Assembly: GCA_020635815.1 (NCBI GenBank) | Contig: JACJZB010000004.1 | Span: forward strand, 186,001-250,000 | Source: Flavobacteriales bacterium | Lineage (GTDB): Bacteria > Bacteroidota > Bacteroidia > Flavobacteriales_E > Vicingaceae | Direction: 5' to 3' | DNA length: 64,000 bases | Shown: positions 44,547-52,706 of the stretch, piece after piece | Layout: each line of letters starts with the position of its first letter | Numbering within the stretch: the stretch's first letter is position 1 | The notes under the pieces: generated by a model | Told to the model about the DNA's origin: nothing | The model's input: only the letters and a program-made list of their open reading frames with translations | Databases searched by the model: none | Position numbers and translations under genes: made by a program

Positions 44547-45100
44547 AAGAAATAATAACTTGCATAGCTCTATTGAGAGGAATTAATGTTAGTGGTCATA
44601 AATTGATAAAAATGACTGAACTTAAAGAGATGTTTGAAAAAGCAGGGTTTAGTAATGTTTCAACTTATATTCAAAGTGGAAATATAGTGTTTTCAGCTAA
44701 AGAAAAAGATACTGTTTCAATTCAAGAAATTATACAAACTAATATTTTAAAAACATTTGGTTTCGATGTTAATGTTCAAGTGTTAACTGCTGAAAAGTTA
44801 AATCGGATAATGGAAAATCATAGTTTTTTGGATGAGCACAAAGATCAGCTTAAAGCGATTTATTATACCTTATTAGCCGAAAAACCAAATGGCGAATTGG
44901 TAAACGAATTGGAAAAACTAGAGCAAATAGATGAGTTTTTTAATATTACTGATGAGGTGATTTATTGTTTCTATCCGAATGGCTATGGAAAAGCAAAGTG
45001 GCACAACGTGTTTTTTGAGAAAAAACTGAAAGTGAATTGTACAACTCGTAACTACAACACAATGAATAAATTAACTGAATTATCAAAAGCAGTTGACTAA
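44543..45100 (+). CDS. DUF1697 family protein
   Basis: This 185-residue protein has the DUF1697 start ITCIALLRGINVSGHKLIKM, then LKEMFEKAGFSNVSTYIQSGNIVFS, and the C-terminal TTRNYNTMNKL segment. The family has no established biochemical role; it is widespread and stable in sequence. It overlaps the acyltransferase gene at its start and the glycosyltransferase gene at its end, so it is translated together with them, though nothing in the family suggests a link to lipid A. Confidence 0.9.
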   Translation: MKEIITCIALLRGINVSGHKLIKMTELKEMFEKAGFSNVSTYIQSGNIVFSAKEKDTVSIQEIIQTNILKTFGFDVNVQVLTAEKLNRIMENHSFLDEHKDQLKAIYYTLLAEKPNGELVNELEKLEQIDEFFNITDEVIYCFYPNGYGKAKWHNVFFEKKLKVNCTTRNYNTMNKLTELSKAVD

Positions 45101-46193
45101 TCAAAAAACCATATTAGTTTGTCCGTTAGACTGGGGGTTAGGTCATGCAACTCGTTGTATTCCTATTATAAACTCATTTTTAAATCAAAATCATAAAGTA
45201 ATTATTGGTACTTCTGGCAAACAAGAAGCTTTGTTGAAGCAAGAATTTCCTGATTTACCTTTTATAGCGTTGAAAGGCTATAATGTTGAATATGCTGAAA
45301 ATGGTTCAATGATAACTAAGATGTTGACTCAATTGCCAAAAATTAAAAAAGCAATTGATGAGGAGCATTTATGGTTAGAAAAAGCGATAGATGAATATTC
45401 AATTGATATGATTGTTTCTGACAATCGATATGGTTTATGGAACAAAAAAATAGAATCTATTTTAATTACTCATCAAATCTTTATTAAAGCCCCAACAGGA
45501 GAATGGTTAATTGAAAAATTATTAAAAAAGTATTTAGATAATTTTAATGAAGTTTGGATTCCGGATGTTGAAGGAGAAAACAACCTAAGTGGAGATTTGG
45601 CTCATAAAAAACCATTACCCGAAAATTATAAATTTATTGGAATTCTTTCTCGTTTTTCTTCGTCATTGCGAGTGGAACGAAGCAATCTTTTAGAAGAAGA
45701 AAACGCTAAAAAAAATTGTCATCCTGAGTTTAATCGAAGGATAGACAATTTTGAATACGACTTTATGGTCATTCTTTCAGGCCCCGAACCACAACGTACT
45801 ATTTTTGAAAAGTTAATTATTGAGCAGGTAGAAAACTCAAACTTAAAAGGAGTTATACTAAGAGGGCTGCCTAATTCTAATGAAAAATTGAAAATTGAAA
45901 ATGCCCAAGTTCAAATTTTCAACCACCTCGAAACAGATGATTTTCTAAACTACATTCAAAAAAGTAAAATGGTAATCAGCCGTTCGGGTTATTCAACAAT
46001 TATGGATTTAACAACGCTTGGTAAAAAAGCAATTTTAGTTCCTACTCCTGGTCAAACTGAACAAGAATATTTAGCAGAATATCATTTCAAAAAAAGGCAT
46101 TTTTATACTCAAAAACAAAGTGAGCTTGATTTAGAAAAGGGATTAAAGGAGTCCAAAAAATATACTGGAATCGAAAAGGAAATTAGTTTTTAG
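45093..46193 (+). CDS. MurG-like glycosyltransferase with two in-frame repeat insertions
   Basis: This has 366 residues, with a TTG start inside the end of the DUF1697 gene. The N-terminal CPLDWGLGHATRCIPI motif and the C-terminal VISRSGYSTIMDL and PTPGQTEQEYLAEY segments fit the GT28/MurG-like fold of Bacteroidota glycosyltransferases. Donor and acceptor are unknown. Between FIGILSRF and YDFMVILSGPEP sits a stretch of about 30 residues encoded by two dispersed DNA repeats (SSLRVERSN from 45661-45690, CHPEFNRRID from 45715-45749). They fall in the linker between the two domains, where an insertion would be tolerated. The gene ends in a hairpin terminator. Confidence 0.85.
   Translation: MTNQKTILVCPLDWGLGHATRCIPIINSFLNQNHKVIIGTSGKQEALLKQEFPDLPFIALKGYNVEYAENGSMITKMLTQLPKIKKAIDEEHLWLEKAIDEYSIDMIVSDNRYGLWNKKIESILITHQIFIKAPTGEWLIEKLLKKYLDNFNEVWIPDVEGENNLSGDLAHKKPLPENYKFIGILSRFSSSLRVERSNLLEEENAKKNCHPEFNRRIDNFEYDFMVILSGPEPQRTIFEKLIIEQVENSNLKGVILRGLPNSNEKLKIENAQVQIFNHLETDDFLNYIQKSKMVISRSGYSTIMDLTTLGKKAILVPTPGQTEQEYLAEYHFKKRHFYTQKQSELDLEKGLKESKKYTGIEKEISF
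45661..45690. repeat. Dispersed repeat inside the glycosyltransferase gene (first)
   Basis: The stretch begins CGTCATTGCGAGTGGAACGA and continues AGCAATCTTT. It is a classic short-repeat pattern (CGTCATTGCGAG..AACGAAGCAATCT) seen between genes in many bacterial genomes, here read as protein in frame. Confidence 0.65.
45715..45749. repeat. Dispersed repeat inside the glycosyltransferase gene (second)
   Basis: Near-palindrome with arms ATTGTCATCCT and AGGATAGACAAT around GAGTTTAATCGA. On the opposite strand it is close to the repeat at 50924-50948 (TATCCTTCGA..CTCAGGATGAC). Confidence 0.65.
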
Positions 46194-46208
46194 ACTAATC
46201 TCCTTTTT
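46174..46208 (+). terminator. Intrinsic terminator over the stop codon
   Basis: Arms at 46174-46187 (AAAAGGAAATTAGT) and 46194-46207 (ACTAATCTCCTTTT) pair with one mismatch, with the glycosyltransferase stop codon in the loop and a T run after. It also lies between converging genes. Confidence 0.65.
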
Positions 46209-46223
46209 AAGAATATTTTCAAC

Positions 46224-47987
46224 TTACTGCTTTATTACTTTAGCACTAGTTTTTTGACCTTCATCAAAGATGGTAATTAAATAAATTCCTTTAGCGTAAT
46301 CTACTGTATTAATAGTTGTAATTAATTGAGTTAATTTTTGACTGTACAATTTCTCTCCTAAAGTATTATGTATTTCTATATAAGAATTTGCACTTTTGGA
46401 ATTATATTTAATGTTAATTTCATTAGATACGGGGTTTGGAAAAGTGTAAAGATTATTCGAGTTTTTTGGTTGTTGTGATTCTATTCCAGTAGGGTTAGAA
46501 TTTCCTAAACAATAAGGTATTTCATTGGAATTCGTATAGAAGTTTTTTATAAAATCAATATTTTCTTGCATTACAGCTACTCCAGCTAAATTGCCACTTC
46601 CAGTCATGTCTTGACCAAATACGAGTGCCATTTCAATCTCTGTAGATTCTCCCGCTGGCAAAGTAAAAGGACCTGAACTTCCGACACCTTTTCTATCGTC
46701 AGGGAAGTTGGCTAACCCAACTTCACTCCAATTTGATTGAGGTAATCCACCTGTACCGTAACTGTAGGTGTCACTATTTGCAGGATAAGCGTATTTAGAA
46801 GGCGTAGTGCCTCCAAATCCAGTTCCTCCATAAGTTAAAGAAGAGCCATTTAACCATTTTCCACTTAAATAATTATAGAAATCTTGGTCTGTTGATGGAT
46901 CTCCTTGATTCCCACTTCCTGAATTGTAATACATAAAATGTTCTAACCCCCAATATTCATTATCATCAATTCCATCATCAAAACCAATACCATTAACAGA
47001 TTCATTCGTGCCCACTCCAATTGCGTTATCGGTACCATCATCATCTAACTTAGGACCTTTTAAAATGGTTACACTTTGAGCGGGTAAATTAGAGCCGTAA
47101 CCTACCACACCAGAACCGCCTTCATCATTATTATCGCCATTATAAACATAAAAAGAATTTCTATCAACATCCGAACCGATATAATCATCATCATATTTCC
47201 CTAAATCAAAGTCAGCCCAAAAGCCTATATAACAATCCGTATAATTAGTAGTTGACCGATTATAAACTTTATAATCTAGAAATACAGTTTGATTGATAAT
47301 ATCATTTGTTACAAAAGTATAAACCATTCCGTGTACTTCAGTTTTCATTGGCGATCGAGTGCTTGTACCTGCAAAAACTGGACGTTCATCATTATACATA
47401 AAGAATATTGCAGCATCTCCTTTAATCAATGGGTAATCTCCATCAGTTGTAGGGTTATAAATACCATCATTGTTTCTGTCATAAAATGGAGCGAGTTTAG
47501 CTGCTTGTCCTTTTGATACATCTCCATTTCCTGGCCAATTAATTATAATTTGCGGAATTTGATACCCAGGATAAAAAACATTTTCATTACATCCAGGATC
47601 TTGTGAGCAATTATACCAAGAAACAAATTCAGCTATTTCTGAACATTCTATTGACCAAATTTTATCCCAGGAAGCACCTTCTGTTGAATATAAATTACTA
47701 TTCATTATTGGACCAGCTATCGGTTGGCCAGCATTATAGTAAGTATTTGCATTTGACTTAATAGTACCTTGGTCTTTACCTGCTAACCATAAAGCAGCAG
47801 CATAAAAAGTATGTGATCCGCTTCCTTTAGGAATCTCATATCCAGGCATACCTAAATCTGGGTCTTGAAATAAATAGTTTGAGCCAATTCTTGCTCTAAC
47901 ATCATTAAAATCCATAACCCCAACTTGTTGGGATTTTAATGATGTAATTAAAATTGTACTTAATAAAAGGAGTAGTGTTTTTTTCAT
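46224..47987 (-). CDS. T9SS type A sorting-domain surface protein
   Basis: This 587-residue protein has a signal peptide (ending SLKSQ). The long middle part is rich in Asp, Asn, Gly and aromatics with short strands and calcium-type acidic runs (DRNNDGIYNPTTDGDYP, DDDYIGSDVDRN), and no enzyme domain is recognised. The last ~75 residues form a T9SS sorting domain (YTFPNPVSNEINIKYN, then DYAKGIYLITIFDEGQKT, ending KVIKQ). It should be secreted by the T9SS and held on the surface. It is a single-gene unit. Its function is unknown; a structural or adhesive role is only a guess from composition. Confidence 0.8.
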   Translation of the reverse strand: MKKTLLLLLSTILITSLKSQQVGVMDFNDVRARIGSNYLFQDPDLGMPGYEIPKGSGSHTFYAAALWLAGKDQGTIKSNANTYYNAGQPIAGPIMNSNLYSTEGASWDKIWSIECSEIAEFVSWYNCSQDPGCNENVFYPGYQIPQIIINWPGNGDVSKGQAAKLAPFYDRNNDGIYNPTTDGDYPLIKGDAAIFFMYNDERPVFAGTSTRSPMKTEVHGMVYTFVTNDIINQTVFLDYKVYNRSTTNYTDCYIGFWADFDLGKYDDDYIGSDVDRNSFYVYNGDNNDEGGSGVVGYGSNLPAQSVTILKGPKLDDDGTDNAIGVGTNESVNGIGFDDGIDDNEYWGLEHFMYYNSGSGNQGDPSTDQDFYNYLSGKWLNGSSLTYGGTGFGGTTPSKYAYPANSDTYSYGTGGLPQSNWSEVGLANFPDDRKGVGSSGPFTLPAGESTEIEMALVFGQDMTGSGNLAGVAVMQENIDFIKNFYTNSNEIPYCLGNSNPTGIESQQPKNSNNLYTFPNPVSNEINIKYNSKSANSYIEIHNTLGEKLYSQKLTQLITTINTVDYAKGIYLITIFDEGQKTSAKVIKQ

Positions 47988-48015
47988 GATTCAGTTTTTA
48001 TGATAATGAGAGAAT

Positions 48016-48023
48016 CAAATATA
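48016..48023 (-). promoter_or_regulatory. Promoter -7 element for the T9SS cargo gene
   Basis: The minus strand reads TATATTTG (48023-48016), a consensus -7 element about 29 bases before the start codon at 47987. No clear -33 TTTG is seen. Confidence 0.45.
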
Positions 48024-48120
48024 GAAGATTAGAAGAAAAAATACATTAGATGTGAAGATTTTTCTTCTAAGCGGTCGTTTTTTGCAATTAAGCGGTTAGA
48101 TTAATAATAATTTTGAAGAA

Positions 48121-49329
48121 TTATTTAACCAAACCTTCTGCAAAAACTCTTGTTTCATCATTTGTTTTCACATAATCCTCGTAAGTCGGATTTTTGATGA
48201 AATGAATGGTTTCCATGCACTTTTGATTAATGTCAGCAATGTCCAAAAATTTAATTCTATCGTTTAAAAAAGCTTCAACAGCAACTTCGTTTGCAGCGTT
48301 TAAAATACAAGCTAAATTTCCACCTTTATCCATAGCTTCGTAAGCTAAAGCTAAATTTTTAAATGTTTCTTTGTCGGGTTGCTCAAACGTTAAGTTGGGG
48401 TAGTCCATAAAGTTAAATCTTGGAGATTTAGATGAAAAACGATAAGGATATGATAACGCATATTGAATAGGATGTTTCATGTCTGGTAAGCCCATTTGAG
48501 CTTTCATGCTGCCATCTTCAAATTGAACTAACGAATGGACAATAGATTGAGGATGAACAATTACATCAATTTGTTCGGGCTTTAAATTAAACAACCACTT
48601 AGCTTCAATTACTTCTAACCCTTTGTTCATTAGAGTAGCAGAGTCTATCGTTATTTTAGCACCCATATCCCAGTTAGGATGTTTTAGAGCTTGTTCTTTT
48701 GTTATGTTTAATAAATCTTCTCTCTTTTTACCTCTAAATGGCCCACCTGAAGCAGTTAAATATATTTTTTCAATAGGGTTTAATAATTCACCAGTTAAAC
48801 ACTGAAAAATTGCTGAATGTTCAGAATCTACAGGGTAAATATGTACTCCATTTTCTCTTGCTAATTTGGTAATTAACTCACCAGCAACAACAAGTGTTTC
48901 TTTGTTGGCAAGGGCTATTGTTTTTTTAGCATTTATGGCATTTATAGTGGGTTTTAAACCAGCATAACCAACCAGAGCAGTCAATACAATATCTATGCTT
49001 TTCATTTCTACTACTTGAGCTAAGGCTTCTGAACCTGCAAAAACTTTAATGTCGTGTTCCCATAAAGCCTCTTCTACTTTTTTATAGTAATCTTCATTTG
49101 CAATTACAACGGTATTAGGATTAAACTTTAAAGCCTGTTCAATTAATAAATCAGCATTATTATTAGAAGTTAACACTTCAACCTCAAATTTATCGGTATG
49201 CTCTTCGATTACCTCTAATGCTTGTTTCCCAATAGAACCAGTAGAACCTAGTATAGCAATTTTTTTCTTTGCCTCTCCCTCAAGGAGAGGGGAGTTGGTA
49301 GTATCAATATTTTTTAAGTTTTTAGACAT
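48121..49329 (-). CDS. dxr: 1-deoxy-D-xylulose-5-phosphate reductoisomerase
   Basis: This 402-residue protein catalyses the first committed step of the MEP isoprenoid pathway. It has the nucleotide-binding KKIAILGSTGSIGKQALEVI start, ALVGYAGL, ANKETLVVAGE, PVDSEHSAIFQCL (metal and substrate site), TASGGPFRG, HPNWDMGAKITIDSATLMNKGLE split around its centre, and HPQSIVHSLVQF. Most family members begin close to KKIAILG. Here about 25 extra residues precede it, and the segment TNSPLLEGEAKK is encoded by a dispersed repeat (49271-49298). No start codon in frame lies after the repeat, so the extension is real. Product feeds the polyprenyl synthase found at 57284. Confidence 0.95.
   Translation of the reverse strand: MSKNLKNIDTTNSPLLEGEAKKKIAILGSTGSIGKQALEVIEEHTDKFEVEVLTSNNNADLLIEQALKFNPNTVVIANEDYYKKVEEALWEHDIKVFAGSEALAQVVEMKSIDIVLTALVGYAGLKPTINAINAKKTIALANKETLVVAGELITKLARENGVHIYPVDSEHSAIFQCLTGELLNPIEKIYLTASGGPFRGKKREDLLNITKEQALKHPNWDMGAKITIDSATLMNKGLEVIEAKWLFNLKPEQIDVIVHPQSIVHSLVQFEDGSMKAQMGLPDMKHPIQYALSYPYRFSSKSPRFNFMDYPNLTFEQPDKETFKNLALAYEAMDKGGNLACILNAANEVAVEAFLNDRIKFLDIADINQKCMETIHFIKNPTYEDYVKTNDETRVFAEGLVK
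49271..49298. repeat. Dispersed repeat forming the dxr N-terminus
   Basis: GCCTCTCCCTCAAGGAGAGG holds a perfect 7-base hairpin (CCTCTCC at 49272-49278, GGAGAGG at 49284-49290). On the coding strand it reads NSPLLEGEA at the start of dxr. Confidence 0.65.
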
Positions 49330-49374
49330 TAATAATATGTTCTAGTTTTCTCACAATCCTGTTAACTTTCTATG

Positions 49375-49412
49375 AAAGCCCCTCCTTTTGAGGGGTTGGG
49401 GAGGCTTTTTTC
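49375..49412. repeat. Dispersed repeat between the VWA gene and dxr
   Basis: AAAGCCCCTCCTTTTGAGGG starts the element, followed by a GTTGGGGAGGCTTTT end. It contains a GAGGGG/CCCCTC hairpin and sits just after the VWA gene stop, so it may also serve as its terminator. It is the intergenic form of the repeat at 44459-44533. Confidence 0.65.
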
Positions 49413-49419
49413 CTTCTTT

Positions 49420-50745
49420 CTATTTTTTTCTTGAGTTAGTTTTAATTTCATTCATTAACACTTGTTGTGCTTGAGAAAATGATTCGATATGTAAATAATG
49501 GCCACCACCCGTTTCTGCAATATCAGTCATTGATTTAATGGTCCATTTTTCGTTTTTAACACCAACTACTGATATGGTAACACCCTTTTTAAGGTTAACT
49601 TCTACATCATTTAAAATGCCTTTGTCACCTTTATCTAAATTAAATGCTCCATCAGTAGCAATAATCACTTGGTTGTTTCCTTCTTCAATAAAGTTTGCTC
49701 TAGCAACTTGGTAGGCTTTTTTAATTCCTTTACCACCAGCAGTATAGCCACCAGCTTCTAAGCCTTGAATTAATTCAATAATTTCAGCTTTGTTAGTTAC
49801 ATAATCTGATTCTAAAACGGTTTCGGTTGAAGAGGCATAAGTAACGATGGCGAGTTTATCAATTCTTCTTAATCCATTTAACAGTTCTATCATCGATGCT
49901 TTAAGCAAGTCTAATCGTCCTTTTTGTTTCATCGAGACAGAAACATCAATACAGAAAACAACATTATTAGGAGCGTATAAATTAACTGGAAGTGCTTTAG
50001 TTGAAATGGTATCTTCTGGTTCAGGAATAACTTCTGGCTCAACAGGGATAGTATCTTCTACTATTGCTAATTCTTCTTCGGTTGGTTCTCCTAATTGAAA
50101 TTCAATGGTATTGTTGTTTTTATTTACATAAACATCTTGTTCTTTTGTGCCATAACCTTCGGCATTAACAACAAAATAATAGTTATCCCACTTTAAATTT
50201 TGAATGATTTCACCACTTTTATCTGTAGTTAATTTTTTATAAACCAATCCATCCCAAATAATTTCAACAGTTGCATTTTTAATCGGTTTTTTGGTGTTTA
50301 TATCAACTACATTAATTTTTAAATCAGACTTTAAATCAACAGGTTGTTTGTTTGTCTTAAAATCAGGACAAGCTAACGATTCATTAATATCGAATGTTTT
50401 AGCATCTCCTTCAACAGTAAATGTAATGGGTTCATTATTTACACTTATCCAAACGGGAACATCTTTTTTAAAGTGACCTTTTTTCTTTGGTGTATATTTT
50501 ATTCTAACAATAACGGTACTATCTGGTGCAATTTCTCTGTTCGAAAATTTTGCGTCAATACCATAAGGTTCTTCAATTCTTAAAATAAAAGCAGGAACAG
50601 TTCCTGCATTTGTTAACGTAAAATCAAAAAACTTTAAGTCTTCTTTATTCAGCTCTCCAAAATTATGGTATGAAGTGTTAAAAACTACTTGAGCTTTAAG
50701 AAGTGGGGTAACTATTAGAAAAAGGATAAGTAGTATTTTGTTCAT
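49420..50745 (-). CDS. DUF1573 and von Willebrand A domain protein
   Basis: This 441-residue protein has a signal peptide (ending LLKAQ). A DUF1573-type Ig-like domain lies at about 20-115 (FNTSYHNFGELN, FDFTLTNAGTVPAFI), then a carboxypeptidase-regulatory-like domain at about 140-220 (INVVDINTKKPIKNATVEI), an acidic Pro/Glu linker, then a von Willebrand A domain at about 260-430. The VWA metal site DVSVSM (DxSxS) is present, with TAGG and ATDG as the other metal-binding loops. It likely binds proteins at the periplasmic face or surface through the metal site. It may be co-transcribed with dxr. Confidence 0.85.
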   Translation of the reverse strand: MNKILLILFLIVTPLLKAQVVFNTSYHNFGELNKEDLKFFDFTLTNAGTVPAFILRIEEPYGIDAKFSNREIAPDSTVIVRIKYTPKKKGHFKKDVPVWISVNNEPITFTVEGDAKTFDINESLACPDFKTNKQPVDLKSDLKINVVDINTKKPIKNATVEIIWDGLVYKKLTTDKSGEIIQNLKWDNYYFVVNAEGYGTKEQDVYVNKNNNTIEFQLGEPTEEELAIVEDTIPVEPEVIPEPEDTISTKALPVNLYAPNNVVFCIDVSVSMKQKGRLDLLKASMIELLNGLRRIDKLAIVTYASSTETVLESDYVTNKAEIIELIQGLEAGGYTAGGKGIKKAYQVARANFIEEGNNQVIIATDGAFNLDKGDKGILNDVEVNLKKGVTISVVGVKNEKWTIKSMTDIAETGGGHYLHIESFSQAQQVLMNEIKTNSRKK

Positions 50746-50791
50746 TACAATCTGGTATTCAAAATTTTAGTTTAGTATGCAAACTTGTTGC

Positions 50792-50799
50792 CAAAGGTA
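50792..50799 (-). promoter_or_regulatory. Promoter -7 element for the VWA gene
   Basis: The minus strand reads TACCTTTG (50799-50792), an exact TAnnTTTG match about 47 bases before the start codon at 50745. Confidence 0.5.
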
Positions 50800-50830
50800 A
50801 TGTAAATAACCTAAAATTTAATAAAAATCA

Positions 50831-50876
50831 TTGTCAGTTTGAGTGTTCCGAACTTGCATTGGAAAGTATCGAAAAC
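50831..50876. repeat. Dispersed repeat, TTGTCAGTTYGAGTG type
   Basis: TTGTCAGTTTGAGTG at the start and GTATCGAAAA near the end match the block at 52511-52554 (TTGTCAGTTCGAGTG ... GTATCGAAA), showing a two-copy intergenic family. Confidence 0.6.
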
Positions 50877-50923
50877 CAATGAGTTTTTTAAAAAAAGCAA
50901 TTAGAACTACTCATCCTTTTGTT

Positions 50924-50948
50924 TATCCTTCGACAAGCTCAGGATGAC
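50924..50948. repeat. Dispersed repeat, TCGACAAGCTC core
   Basis: TATCCTTCGACAAGCTCAGG followed by ATGAC. It shares its core with 13668-13690 and 36802-36824 and, in reverse, nearly the whole unit with 45715-45749. It ends 6 bases from the 50955 stop codon. Confidence 0.7.
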
Positions 50949-50954
50949 AAAAGA

Positions 50955-52316
50955 TTAAATTTTAAATTCATCGAGTAAAGGTTTTAAACGGTTATATAAT
51001 ACAAGGGTTGATTCAAAACCATCTTGTTTCGTGTAATCATAATTTTCTGAAAGTATCCCAGATTTGACATTTTGATTATAAACACGGAGTTGTTGCTCAA
51101 AAAACAGATTAATTTTGGTGTAGGCTTCCCTTAGTTGAATATCGGATTTAAAAATTTCAACAAATTCTTTTCGATATTTTAGTGCATGCTCTAGATACAA
51201 GCCTATCATAATATTGAAACCATAATAATAATCAGGGATGCAAAACGCTTTAGAGATGCACTTTTCCCTTAGTAGGTTTATTGACGTATCTTTTGAGTTT
51301 GCTATTATTTGGTTTATAGCATTTGTTTCAATTGCGTAAGCATTAAATTCACTTAAAATCCCATAAATTCCATTTAAGTTTGAAGACATTTGTGCCTCAA
51401 ATAAATAACAAAAAATAAAGTCGACCATAAAAGGATATAAGTTAAGAAACTCTGATTCATCAATCGACTCGACAAGTTCTTCAGACTCATAGTAATTATT
51501 TTTTCTTCCAACACTTATATTCTGAGAATTTGGCAAATAATACCCAAAAGTTGTATCTGTTGACAAATTAAAAGTTTTCTGATGTATAGATTCATGTAAA
51601 ATTGTGGTAAGAAATTTTTGTACTCCACTGTCTGATGTATCAATTTCATAAGTTACTTCTTTATTGTTTATAGACTTTATAAATAACTCAGGAGCAGCAT
51701 AACTATTTGTAATAATATCTGTGTAGTCAGGCAATATTTTTTTTGTCAATTCTATATACTTATTATGTAAATTATTGTTTTTTGTCGTATAACTTGCACA
51801 ACAACTTTCGTCATTTTTTATAGCGTTTCTAATCTTAACTTTCTCATATAAATATTTTCCAGTGTAAGGATTAAAATAATTCTCTTTGTAATAAATTAGG
51901 CTTTTTGTTTTCCAAAAGTTTGGATAATTTGCAATTCTTCCTGTAGAGCTAACTTTGTATATTCCAGACTCATTAACAAGATATTTTTCACATTCTTTAA
52001 TGTTCTTTTTATTAGGAATTTCTCGATTATTGACATAAAGAAAACCTTCATTATCATATTCATAATATCCTTTAATAATAGAAATAGTGTTTTTTGTCCG
52101 TGAATAATTGATTTTTTCATATCTATTATTAGTTAACAAACGAAATGAATAAAGAATATACTTACTCTTTTTACAATAAACTTTCTCGATATCATTGCAT
52201 CGTATGATGTAGTTTGAATCATACGATAGTGGAATATATGAATAGGTTATATTTTGGGTAAGGGCTGGGTTTAGGCAATAAAATATTACCCCAAGCGTTA
52301 GGCTTAGTTTTTTCAT
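50955..52316 (-). CDS. Orphan secreted protein with an HExxH motif
   Basis: This 453-residue protein has a signal peptide (about 1-20, ending ALTQ). I do not recognise a family. The first ~190 residues are basic and Tyr/Asn/Lys-rich. Near residue 240 is TTILHESIHQKTF, an HExxH motif of the kind that binds zinc in metallopeptidases. A helical part follows, with SEFNAYAIETNA near 325, whose glutamates could supply a third ligand. A conserved EELVESIDESEF acidic patch lies between them. It may be a zinc peptidase acting outside the cell, but the third ligand is unproven. It is a single-gene unit flanked by repeats, with AT-rich codon use slightly stronger than its neighbours. Confidence 0.6.
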   Translation of the reverse strand: MKKLSLTLGVIFYCLNPALTQNITYSYIPLSYDSNYIIRCNDIEKVYCKKSKYILYSFRLLTNNRYEKINYSRTKNTISIIKGYYEYDNEGFLYVNNREIPNKKNIKECEKYLVNESGIYKVSSTGRIANYPNFWKTKSLIYYKENYFNPYTGKYLYEKVKIRNAIKNDESCCASYTTKNNNLHNKYIELTKKILPDYTDIITNSYAAPELFIKSINNKEVTYEIDTSDSGVQKFLTTILHESIHQKTFNLSTDTTFGYYLPNSQNISVGRKNNYYESEELVESIDESEFLNLYPFMVDFIFCYLFEAQMSSNLNGIYGILSEFNAYAIETNAINQIIANSKDTSINLLREKCISKAFCIPDYYYGFNIMIGLYLEHALKYRKEFVEIFKSDIQLREAYTKINLFFEQQLRVYNQNVKSGILSENYDYTKQDGFESTLVLYNRLKPLLDEFKI

Positions 52317-52510
52317 GGTAAAATAATTTAGCGTGAGTTCTAATAAATTAACGAAGCTTGTTTTAAGCTTATTGTATTCAATAAAAATTAGATAGATAGT
52401 TCTGAATTAAAACTATAAAACAATATTTTATATCGAAAAATAAAGCAATTATCACACTTTGTTTTAAATGATAAATGTCCGTTCTGTATTTTAAATAAAA
52501 GAGTAATTAC

Positions 52511-52554
52511 TTGTCAGTTCGAGTGATTTTGAGGTACGAAAAATTGTATCGAAA
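52511..52554. repeat. Dispersed repeat, TTGTCAGTTCGAGTG type
   Basis: Second copy of the unit at 50831-50876. It is followed by a CTTCCAGCTGCTGGGAGT near-palindrome (about 52576-52593). Confidence 0.6.
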
Positions 52555-52618
52555 CTAGTTAAATTTGACAAACAACTTCCAGCTGCTGGGAGTTTAGCGA
52601 AGTATAACTTGTTCTTTT

Positions 52619-52668
52619 ATAGAAGTTTATACATTGAAGTTTAATTTTTTTACCTCATAAACTTCTAT
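52619..52668. repeat. Long inverted repeat
   Basis: Perfect 12-base arms ATAGAAGTTTAT (52619-52630) and ATAAACTTCTAT (52657-52668) surround a 26-base loop. The loop repeats GAAGTTTA. It lies downstream of the small 52707 gene and may act as its terminator, although no T run follows on that strand. Confidence 0.5.
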
Positions 52669-52706
52669 TGGTTGTTATATGAGCAAATAAAAAACAATGG
52701 GTTAAC

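Larger units (their letters stand above)
52317..52706. other. Non-coding stretch with repeats
   Basis: About 390 AT-rich bases without a credible gene. It holds the TTGTCAGTTCGAGTG repeat (52511-52554) and a long inverted repeat (52619-52668). No tRNA, promoter pair or other signal was seen. Confidence 0.6.
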
